From Auanema rhodensis (taxonomy: Eukaryota; Nematoda; Chromadorea; Rhabditida; Rhabditidae): a stretch of DNA of 64,000 nucleotides. Position 1 is the first letter of the stretch. Each line of letters begins with the position of its first letter. The position numbers and the translations under genes are program-made. The stretch spans positions 6,049,501 through 6,113,500 of the forward strand of contig OZ059894.1 in NCBI GenBank assembly GCA_964057225.1, in the 5' to 3' direction. Below, in pieces: positions 50,055 to 60,660 of this stretch. The notes under the pieces were generated by a model. It was given only the letters and a program-made list of their open reading frames with translations, was not told the origin of the DNA and did no database searches.

Positions 50055-52738
50055 ATGTTAAATTTGAATTTATTAGTTATCTTTATAGATCTAATATATA
50101 TTTTAACTATAGTACTATCAGGTAAATTTTAATTTTAATTGTTTTTTTTATATTTTTTTTGGATTATATAACTATTTCATTTAAATTTGTTAGCTGAATT
50201 ACATATTGAAACAACATACTTGGCTGAAGATTATGGAATAGAAACTGATGAACATCCTCAATGTCGAGCATGGAAGCTATGGGAACGAACTAGGGTAATG
50301 ATGTTGTTGTATGCTTACTGATTCTTCTATTTATTTCAGAATGAGCACGTTGATTTAACACCACAAGATATTGATACATTATCAAGTCGTCGAACAATTG
50401 TTCAAATTGCAAATATCCGAGAAGCTGAAAGATATGAAATTCCTGAAGATTTACTATTAGAACATAAGGTTTTATAAAACTAATACAAGAGTATGAATGA
50501 TATTTCAGCCTATAATTGTGAATTTTGAAGAAATTTGTCGTTTACATCCACGTATACTACATATAACATCACGTCGAATAGCTGTTCGATATCGAGTTGA
50601 TACTAATAGATTATGTTTCACAGAGTTAAATGATACAGTAAGTTATATAAAGTATGATATCATTATATAAAATATTATTTTAGCTATTAATAAATGATCC
50701 AAATGAAAGAATTACATGGTTTAATGATACAATACTTATGTTAGAATATCAGCCTGATATGGATATTAACTTATTACGTATACATCAATCTATAGCTATT
50801 CATAAAGAAAACATCTGTACAAATTCAACTTTGGATGAACCGTTAGATATGCAATATTACAGAGGTTTTCAATTATTTTCGATCTAATTATATCACATTC
50901 TTTTAGAAAAATATGGTCAATTTGGTTTTGATATTAGTGTGGTAGGTGAGAATGTGGATAAACTAATCGAGCAATATCGCAATACTGCTCGAATTGATGA
51001 AGTTTTTAAGTATGTTTCATATATTCCCTTAACAAAGCTTTTAATGATTTGAAGGCTGTTTGAAGAAATGGCTATATCAGAACAAAGGCCGTTTCCTGTT
51101 ACTCAATTGATACCTTGGCTCAAATATGTAAAATATGATTCTAGGTACTAACTTTTTGAACAAAAAAAGTACCTAAGGTCTCTCCTTTTAGATCTCCTCC
51201 TGTAATATTTCAAGGAGAACAAGTCACAGTTAAAATGGGTTTACATATTCAATCTATGAGTAATTTTGAATTATCTACAATGGTGAAAAAGCTGAGAACG
51301 ACCTTGATTTTCATATATGTATTTAAGGATTATATTGTTGATGGATGGATACGTATGGCTTGGTTAGATCCTAGACTTCGTCACTCATTCAGCCGACCTG
51401 TTATCGTTAATGAATATAAATTTTTGAAAAAAATTTGGAGACCTGATCCAATTTTCAAAAATTCAAAAGCTTCTACTTTTCATATGGTAATATGTGTTAT
51501 TTATAGCAAAAAAAAACAATTAAAATGCAATACTTATTCAGGTTAGTAATTTAAACTTCTACATGTTTATATTTCCTGATGGCTTGATATTCTTGGATTT
51601 ACGTGTTCACCTTAAACCAACAGCTGGAGAAATTGTATTATGTAAATATCCACATGATAAACCAGCTTGTTCATTGAAGATAAGCTCACGTAAGTAAAGA
51701 AAATTCTTGAATGTTGTCAGTTTGAAATGATTTTCAGTTGGATTTACACAAGATGCCGTTCGATTTGAATGGTTCGCAGATCATCGACATGCTATTCGCT
51801 TGAACCATGATGTTCAAATTCCTGAATTAGTTCTAATTAAATACAGTGCAGAATACTGTGATGGGCATCGAAAGTCAGGTAATATTGTCTCTCGAACAAC
51901 AAAGGCAAAGATATGTTATTTAGGAAATTATTCCTGCTTACAAGCTAAATTCTACATGCAACGTCAAATTGGCTATCATATAGCTCAAACTTATATTCCA
52001 ACAGCTTTGTGTGTTTTATTCTCTATGATTTCAGTGTGGCTCCCAGAAGAATTCGTGGAGGGTATATCATTTATTTTAAATTTTTCAACTGAAATTATAC
52101 ATTTTTAGGTCGAATTTTTGTTTCATTAACAGTATTTCTAACTTTAAGTGCTGAAAGTAATGCTGCAAAAGAAGATTTACCTAAAGTTTCTTATATAAAA
52201 GTACCAAATTTTACATAATAATATTATTATTTTTATTATTTCACGTAGGCTATTGATATTTGGTTTGGTTTTACATCATCATTTGTTTTTCTAACTATGA
52301 TTCAAGCATTGCTTGTTATCTCATGTGAACATTGGAGTAGAAAATTAGTAAGTCAAATATATTATAAATTATTTTATCAAATATTATTTTCAGAAAAAAA
52401 AATGTGAAAAGAACAGTGATGAATTTAGCCGTTATAAAATTGCTCAAATGATGTTAAATAGTAGATATTATCATAAATTGGGAAGAAACTTGGATTCACT
52501 TTGCAAGGTTAGTGAGTTAAAGCTGAAATCGAATTTAGAGATGTGACTTCAAAAACGTTTCAGACGTTCAGATCGGTTGAAATTTGTGATTTATATATTG
52601 TTTTTGTTATATAATTAATTAGAATTATTTTTATTTTTACAGGTATTGTATCCAGTGTTCTTTATTCTTTTCTTAATGATTTATGGATTTGTTATAACAC
52701 AAGGAGATGAAGACAAATGTATTCAAAATAGTGTATAA
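50055..52738 (+). CDS. Atypical Cys-loop ligand-gated ion channel subunit, 640 aa, 15 exons
   Basis: A pentameric ligand-gated channel subunit of the GABA/glycine/GluCl branch. Fifteen exons keep frame from ATG 50055 to TAA 52736-52738. A signal-peptide-like start (MLNLNLLVIFIDLIYILTIV) leads into about 240 residues of unknown sequence. The ligand-binding domain then begins at YDSRSPPVIFQGEQVTVKMG, with the conserved DYIVDGWIRMAWLDPRLRHS and IWRPDPIFKNSKAS. The Cys loop is abnormal (CKYPHDKPAC, eight residues between cysteines instead of thirteen). The glycine-receptor-like loop C pair (KICYLGNYSC) and M1 (QRQIGYHIAQTYIPTALCVL) are normal. The M1-M2 linker/M2 reads PEEFVEGRIFVSLTVFLTLS, replacing the anion-channel PAR motif with EGR. 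M3 (KAIDIWFGFTSSFVF), a short basic loop and M4 (LYPVFFILFLMIYGFVI) follow. Ligand unknown. Confidence 0.9.
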
Positions 52739-52811
52739 TTTTATTATAATTATTATATTTTTATATTTTTACAAATATTATAGTTAGATTTGAACTTCTT
52801 AAGTTCAATTA

Positions 52812-54748
52812 TTATCTAATTCCTGTTTTTGTCAATTTAATTTTCGGCTTATGTTTGAGGCAAGGAGAATTGTCTGAAAGAACGAAAATATGAGTCATGT
52901 TACGAATAATATAAAGTTTTTTTTTTGATTTCATACTTAAAGGTTTACCTGTATTTAGTCTGAACATATCTGGTTCATCGTATATACTATATACACATCG
53001 TAGACGATTCATATCATTTTCTTTGGAATAACGAGTTGCATAAACTTTGGGGGCATAATATGGCAATGGTCCTAGGAATAATGATGTTTTACTATTTTAA
53101 TAAATTCCTTCTTACCTCCATATGGAGCAGGAGCGCAATCACAAACTCGAGATCTCCACATGTTACTCCAATCGGGATGCCATGAATAGCCATGTGGAAC
53201 TGCATCAAAATTATCCAACATTCCTAAATATATATTTCATTGTCAACAAATGCAGAATGAAAAAAAGAAAAAGAACTAGAGGGAGAAACCTTTACAACTC
53301 AAACTACGTTCTGGACCATGTGGGACTTTGAAGTATTTACAAAACCATTTGAAAGCCTTAATTCGCCTTGATTCTCCTGGTCCGCCAGGTTCATCCGAAT
53401 CTTCTCCTCCACATTCATTATTGATGATCAAACTTGTTGGACCAAATATGGGCCCAGCAAAGCCTGCTCTTCTGTTTCTTTCAGATTGTTTCCAATCTCC
53501 TTTAATTGTATAGATATAAGAAATTATTTAAATATGTTCAATTACCAACAACAATGCTATGCATAGATGGTTTAGGAGGTTGTGGAGTCATATAAAACCA
53601 TAATGAAGCTATCATAGCAAGAGGTGGATTCATTTTTGTCATAACCTTTGAATAGCAAATTGGAAAAATGAATACAACTAAGCAAATCTCACCAGATTAG
53701 GATTAGCTAATAGATCAACAACAATATTTTTTGTTAAAAGAAATTGTTGGAATAAGCCATAGTTATAGTTCCATGACAACTTAACAGGAAATATTAGAAA
53801 CAATGATAGTTTCTAATTACCTGAAGTGGACCTCTTCCAAAGTAGCATCCTTTATGGTATGTTTCATTCGCATGTAGTTCTGTTTTCTGATTACAAGGGT
53901 ACCAATATTGAAGTAAAGCATCTTCTTTACAATATCTAGCATCTTGAACACATCTTAATAAAATTAATTTTTACAAGTACAAAAATTGACCAAAAGTAAA
54001 CCTTTTTCCATCTTTAACAGAATATCCTGGAAATGCCGGATGCAGAAAATCAGATGTAGGACCTCTTTCAAACCAATTGTAAAATCCTCCTCGATAAAAA
54101 CAATCAGCTTTTTCATCATCTGTCAGTGTTTCACTAAAATGAACAAGTATATCTTTCATAAATGATAAATTTCAGTTCACTTGTTATATAAACCAAGATT
54201 GTTTTCTCCTGTTTCTTGTAATACGTGAGCGAAAAACGCGGCAAGATCTCTTTTATGATGTTCATCAGGTTTATAAGTCTACAACCAATATTTTATGTAT
54301 AATCAAACTCTTCTTAAATGTATTTAAGCTTACTTTAGTTGGATGTTCGTTACCAAATTCTGGAAAGTATCTAGCAGCTATTATGAACGATTCATAAGAA
54401 TAAGGTAAACATTCATGTGGACCTAACCCTATGTTTGATTTAGGAAATAAATCCTGAATAGATAGAAAGGACAATCATATAATTGATCAAAAATGCATTT
54501 TTACATTAAACATTTCTTCGGTAAACCATTTTTCTATTGCAGATTTTTTAAGATTATTAGGATCTGAAGCAGGCTCACAATTATCTTCTTCTACTGGTTT
54601 ACCATATACTGGAGCTTTTGGACAATATACTGGTAAATCAGCTATAATACAAACATAATGTTTCATTATATTATAAATTAATAAAATAGTTACCTAAAAT
54701 TAATGTAATTTGGCATAATAATGAACATAAGAGGCAAATATATAGCAT
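52812..54748 (-). CDS. Secreted GH19 chitinase-like protein, about 480 aa
   Basis: GH19 enzymes hydrolyse chitin by an inverting mechanism. From ATG 54748: a signal peptide (MLYICLLCSLLCQITLILAD), an N-terminal stretch (VYCPKAPVYGKPVEED), then the catalytic region. FFAHVLQETGENN holds the general-acid Glu (plant HETTG motif). A Cys-rich loop region follows, then GCYFGRGPLQLSWNYNYGLF, the strongest family signature, and NPPLAMIASLWFYMTPQ. GDWKQSERNRRAGFAGPIFG and INNECGG close the catalytic domain, followed by a Cys-containing extension to TAA 52812-52814. Cysteines are plentiful, as expected for export. GH19 occurs in plants, bacteria and nematodes; in worms an eggshell, cuticle or diet role is plausible. 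The stop is 73 bp from the channel gene stop, tail to tail. Confidence 0.9.
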
Positions 54749-54913
54749 GTAGCAAATTTGAATATTAGCTGATAGTTCCTATATGATATGTTTGATTTGA
54801 ATATACTGAGCAGGAGCAACAGAAAGATTTTCAATGATTTTTCTTCTAGAAGATTCTGCTTTGCCAGAGCCAGTAGCAACTCGAATGCAAAAAAGAAGTT
54901 CTAGCCGGTTTTT

Positions 54914-55071
54914 CTAAAGGAGATTTGGCTCTCGGTTGACACGACGGTATATAGACGCCCGACCCTGACCTTGCTTCTTTGCATCATCGTTTTCTTCATA
55001 AACGTCGTCGTCTTCTTCTTCTTCTTTACCAGCATTTTCGTCGTAGGTGATGTTTGCACGATGCTGCTCAT
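54914..55071 (-). CDS. Orphan acidic exon, 52 codons, gene start unresolved
   Basis: After a GTGTTTAG acceptor a minus-strand frame runs 52 codons to TAG at 54914-54916: EQHRANITYDENAGKEEEED, a DD/EE/KK-rich middle, then QGQGRASIYRRVNREPNLL. A short upstream block with ATG 55218 (MFSEEEKRPKKCRSRARKLY) could be its first exon, for example by the phase-compatible AAAC/GTCC donor, but that donor is weak. Read instead from the ATG at 55071 in another frame, the same DNA gives a 56-residue basic peptide. The acidic frame uses codons more like the surrounding genes. No domain recognised. Confidence 0.35.
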
Positions 55072-56084
55072 CTAAACACTTAGAGAGACTATTTCTTTAT
55101 TCGTAGGGACAGTGACCGGTCTAGCTTTGTTCCATCATCACACAAACATCGAAAGAAGATATAGTTTCCTTGCCCGGCTTCTGCACTTTTTTGGACGTTT
55201 TTCTTCTTCCGAAAACATTATTTTAGTACTTTTGCCCGTTCAAATTAGATGGATTCTATAGAATTTATTAAGTTGTATATATATGCACATAGGTTTGAAT
55301 TAAAACCTTAACTACAGTTTAGAGAAAGAAATTTAGTTGATTACTAATCAAAAGCTAATTTTCATGTTTTACTTCCAAGGAAATCCTTATTAAAATCTCT
55401 TTAAGATTCTTGAGAACTACTTCTTTTTATATTTTAATCTTCACACCTAAGTATGTTGACTTTTCCAATTAAAGCTTTATTGTGAAAGCTTATTAAATCA
55501 CTATTGTTTGAAAAGATTAATTTCTAATCTCTTTATTAATCATTAAACGAAATTTTCTTTTTTACACGATTTAGATATCAATTTGTTTTTCCTGCAATCT
55601 TGTTAACTTAGCAATATTTTGCGTTTCAGTTGATGTTATGTTTTCTGGTTTTTTTTTGGAATCCTTTTTTTTCCAAATGATGTCGATGAATGTAGCAAAT
55701 GGTAAACGAACAATGAAATAAGAAATATATGCATTCATGTCCTGAAGAATATCGTTGTCAGTAGACGATCAGTAAGTGATAAGAGAAGTAAATGATAACA
55801 CTTTGATGGAGAGTCATAAAGCCTATGTTTGTCTTCCATATTATACAAATTTATCAGATTATTTGGAACACAATTATTTTAAAATTCTTATAATAATTAA
55901 AATTAGTGTATATGATAAACATATCTATGTAATATTTAAATTATTCTACTATATGAGAATATATGACAAAAGTATTTATCTATAAGTATAATATATTTTA
56001 AAAATTAATAGAAAGAAGAAAGATTTTAAAAAATTTCATATTTCATACTCGTTTGTGTTTAAGACTGCATAACAATATATTACG

Positions 56085-56144
56085 GTAACTATCACTCCTA
56101 AATTACTGTAACTGTCACTCGTAAATTACTGTAACTATTACCAG
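56085..56144. repeat. 23-bp tandem repeat, about 2.6 copies
   Basis: Units begin GTAACT and end AAATTACT, with few differences between copies: 56085-56107, 56108-56130 and a partial third from 56131. Short local duplication. Confidence 0.8.
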
Positions 56145-56393
56145 CTATCAGCTAAACAGCGCGCAAATATTTCTTCCAAAAACTGAAAACGGAAAGTTTC
56201 ACAACGCAGTATCTCTTCTATAAAATTATCAATTTACTATAAAAAAAAAAGAATTATGAGTCACAGATTGTAATACTTAACTGTATTCACCTGAATGTCT
56301 GATTTAGCAATTTTAATTGATTTTTTCTAATTGAAAATACTATAAAAGTATAAAATCTAATATCAATTTTTTTAAAAATTGTATTTTCTCCTT

Positions 56394-56403
56394 GGGGGGG
56401 GGG
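56394..56403. repeat. G10 homopolymer
   Basis: Ten consecutive G on the plus strand, unusual in DNA this AT-rich. Confidence 0.9.
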
Positions 56404-59400
56404 ATTGATTCTAAGGTGTCATAATATTGTTTTATCTCAATTTTTTATGTTCTTATCGCAAAATTATAAGACTGTTATTCTGGAAAAGATCGTAGAATAT
56501 AATATATTCGTATATTTAATATTCAATACAAATATATTAATTCTTAATATAGTCGTTTAACAATGAAATTTTTAAAATTTTTAAAAATGATTGATAACTT
56601 GATAGACTGTATATATTTCGACAAGGTTTTTTTTGTCAATTCATTAAGTGGTTGATACGATTGTTCACATTAATTACGATTTTCAATTTACCTTTTTTTT
56701 TATCCAAATGACAGAAAAAAGAAACAAAAGCTTTTTAGAAACAAAATCTTTGACATATACATATCTAATATGTGAATAAAGCTTTATAATTTATATGATA
56801 ACTAGAGTGACTAGAATAATTTGAATTAAATTTAATTTATTAACAGATTTATTTATATTTATGTTTTATAACAATTAGTTCCATAATCTTTGGACTATCG
56901 TAGCTTCATGGACTCAAAGTATTATTCTTCCACACGTGGTTTTTTCAGATAAGAATGCATTGCAGTTTCAGCACAATATTGGAGAATAAAATGAAACAAG
57001 AAAAAACAAGAAAATTGTGATTAATATTTTATTTGATTATAGTTTGATTATCTGACTACGTTATGTGTTTGGTTACAACCTGTATGATCAGACGGTTATC
57101 AGCAATTCAAGTATTTTTATAAAATTGAAACTCCGTCTTCATATGTTCCAATGAGCACAATTTGTAATAGAATTAGTTTACAAAAATTACAAAAAGCATA
57201 TGTGGTTAGGTATATAACTGATAAATCAGTAATTTGATAATGCTTTGTAAATTCATGGCATTCTATTTATGTGTCCGCCTTTTTCATATCCTGGATGTCA
57301 TCTACTTCGCCCTTTCTTACGAAATATTGAACGTTTATTGTTGTCAAATAATGAATAATTTGATAGCTTATATTAGAAGTAATATGATTACATATCAATA
57401 AAATATTAAATTCTTTGACTAGTTCGGGTTGATTCACTCATACTAATTACATTTTGATCAAAACTAACCCTCCCTTTTTACTATTATAATGGCGAAAAGA
57501 ATAAAAAGAGCTCATTGTACTTACAAATCATAAATTGAAATTGGTCATTGACGTTTTATGAACCAAAATTATTTTATTACGTCTTCGTCCAGTACGAGGA
57601 AAGGTAATGATAAGCTAAGGATCTTCTTGTGTTCATCTTCAAATACATTTTCATAATTTCGATTTAAGAGATTGAAATGAATTTAGAATTTGACAAAAGC
57701 TTCTTTTAAAAGGTTTGAATGCGTGCTTCGTTCAATAGCTTGATGTACAAATCTGAAAGTTAGTCCTCAGAAATTGCTCTGTCAAGTTATATAGCTTCAT
57801 CGAAAATATTCTAATATCTGTTCAATTTCTGCATAAACTTTATTATAATTATGAAACAATTAGAGCTTATCAACATTATAAAATATGCTCATAAAATGAA
57901 AATTAAATAACTTTCTAATGCTGATGCTGGTATTAAATAAAGAGATCTTAATATCTTGATAATATTTTATTTGTTTCTATCAATATTTCAATATATAATA
58001 TATTTTAATAAATTTACATTTGAAAATTGAAACTATAATGAGAGTTTAACAACTTGTCTTATCATTGCACATCTACATTGAGATAGCTACTATACAATAG
58101 TTCATTATAAACTCATAAAAACTATTATATTATTCAAATAAAATTATTCCAATACAAATATATATCTTACTAATTTATTATAAAAATAATTAATTGATTG
58201 CATATCTTGCAATAAGTTTGATTGATAGTCTTCTAAAACTATTACATAAACTTATTTCTTTCACATAGAAATAATGTAATATACATATGTATATCAATAC
58301 TCTATCTAACATCTATATGCAGTTATTTTAAGAATTCTTTATTTATTATTATCTTATAATAGATCAAGCTTCTATCATAATATCTGTTCGCTGATGTCCA
58401 CACTATTCAAATGGTTAACATTAGTCGATTGCAAAATTTGATTTGGATTGACTACCTTATCTATATCACTCGCTCATAGACGTCAGCAGTAATGTTAAAA
58501 ATACAACGAAAAAGAAAGAAATTGAACTATATAATAGAGATTAATGATTCATAATAAAACATTTTAGGGTTTTAAATAAGATTCTGAACTGCTTCAAAAG
58601 TACTAGATCAGGTCATTTGTCTTATTGAAAGTATATCTGATCAAAGTATTTGTTAAAACATAACTGAATTCGAAGGACTTCTCAATCTACCGTATACGTT
58701 TAATAATATAATTATCAAAATAATATTCATCATCTAAACGAAATTAATTTAAATGAATCAATTTAATCAATTGATGCGAATTTGACGTTGAAATATATCT
58801 TTTTTTCTTTTTCAGTTTTGAACATTCTTTGTTCAAAGTAATGAAAATGATCAGATCAATGTCATGAATGAAATGAAACTGATATACATTGCATGTATGC
58901 ATACGATAGAAGAATCTACTGTAGTATAATCGTAACCAAATGTACTTGAAGAATTAACAAACTAGGTAAACGTTATTGGGTATGCAAAAAATCTGAATGT
59001 TTCAATTTTTTTCAAGTTTTTCGGAATTATTATTATACAATCAAATCTTGTGCACAAAAAAGAGCATAATAAAACATAAATAGTTAGATAGATGGATTTA
59101 TTTATGTTCTATTCTATTCTATTTTCTTTCTATATGATAGTTGCTGAAGTTCATCTGGAACTTTGATGGCTTTATAATAGACTTTATTATACAATCTATA
59201 AGCAGAAAGGACGAAAGAAGGAATAAGAAAGAAGAGAGTAACAGAGAATTTAATTGAATAAGTTAGATAACATTGCAATAATCTTCGTCATGTATACAAA
59301 TTAATGAGCACATACATGATAGTAAACTATGACATTTTAACTTTTTACTTATATTAAAATATAAAATCATATAATTATATAATATATTATCACTCAACAT

Positions 59401-60034
59401 ACTTGAATACAAATACAATTATTTCATCAAAAACATGGAGCCTAAGAAAAACTGGGTTTAACGAAGTTATTATAAGAATCAACCGATTATATTGCTAACA
59501 TGAAGTAAAATAACGCACTTTCTGAATTTAAGCATAAGTTCGATGAAGTTTTGCTTAATTGGAAAACCAGTTTTAAGATTTTCAATTGTTATTTTTGAGT
59601 TTTTGTTTTTTTTTAACTTTTATTGTTTCTCGAATTCAACTACGGCATCAAGCACTAGCTAATCATGATGCGATCTGGAACATTTAAAAATTTTTAATGT
59701 TGGTAATGAAATCAGATTATATATAGCTCAAATGCTAATATATTCTCATTCACTAGACTACTAGCATCACGTTTCTACTTTCTATTTGTAGCATAGTTCT
59801 TGTGAACAATAAAGTGAACCATGTTTCGAGCCACGTCTTTATAATTCTTTTATACAGGGAAGGATAGTTCGAAAAATGATTGAAATAGATACAGAACATG
59901 CTGCTACTTGTCGTCCGCTTCAACCGGCTTCTCTTACGTGGCGGAATTCTTCTCATTCAATCTGAATCTCTTCTCTTCCTATAATCTCTTTAGGATCAGT
60001 TAAAGTCCTGCTCCTTTACGACCGCTTGCCCACA

Positions 60035-60041
60035 TATATAA
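60035..60041 (+). promoter_or_regulatory. TATA box of the ET-module gene
   Basis: TATATAA in a less AT-rich stretch about 620 bp upstream of the ATG, followed 33 bp later by CTTATCA (60074-60080), the intestinal GATA-factor form TGATAAG on the other strand. Suggests a gut-expressed secreted product; inference only. Confidence 0.4.
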
Positions 60042-60660
60042 CGGCATGTTCTGCTCTCTGCCTTCTTCAATGTCTTATCAGTTCAGGAGCAGCTCGGTGG
60101 CTGCACTCCGCCAGCTTCTGAGCTAAATTTATCTATCAGCCCAATACACTCTATCAACTGCTAGTATGCTCCATCATTCCGTCTTTGTCACACATTAACA
60201 GCAATTTCGTGTTCTTATCTAACGATTTCGGTCTTCGACTACGGTAATTCGACCGAAAACCAAAGCTGCTATGGCTTGCTCGCACCTCAGTTTCATTCAT
60301 GCACCTCCTGAGGGTCGGTGGACCTCGAAACACTCGCTCTTCGTTTTATTTGGCCATTCAAAGGGTCCAAAGTTCTTAAGACCTCTCATCTTCAATTCAT
60401 TTAACATCTTAGCGGTTATAATTTCAGACTCATGAAATTTCAACGCAAGCGTTCACACCTATGGTTAACATACTGTAACTGTTTTATGTCCAATTCAATA
60501 TGTTAAATTTTTCATTATTCCATTTCAATATAATATCCTTGTAGAATCAACGTTTTCTTATGTAATTCTATAAAATTTCTATTCTATCGAAACAAAGTTT
60601 CGCCATTCTCATATACATATATTGTTCTTTGAATACTTAACTCTACTTTTTTTTTTCAGA

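Larger units (their letters stand above)
55219..60660. other. AT-rich intergenic region between the chitinase side and the ET-module gene
   Basis: Contains a 23-bp tandem repeat (56085), a G10 run (56394) and scattered open frames on the minus strand near 57.3-57.7 kb (see findings). The last 700 bp (about 59.9-60.6 kb) are less AT-rich and look like the promoter and 5' leader of the ET-module gene. Confidence 0.55.
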
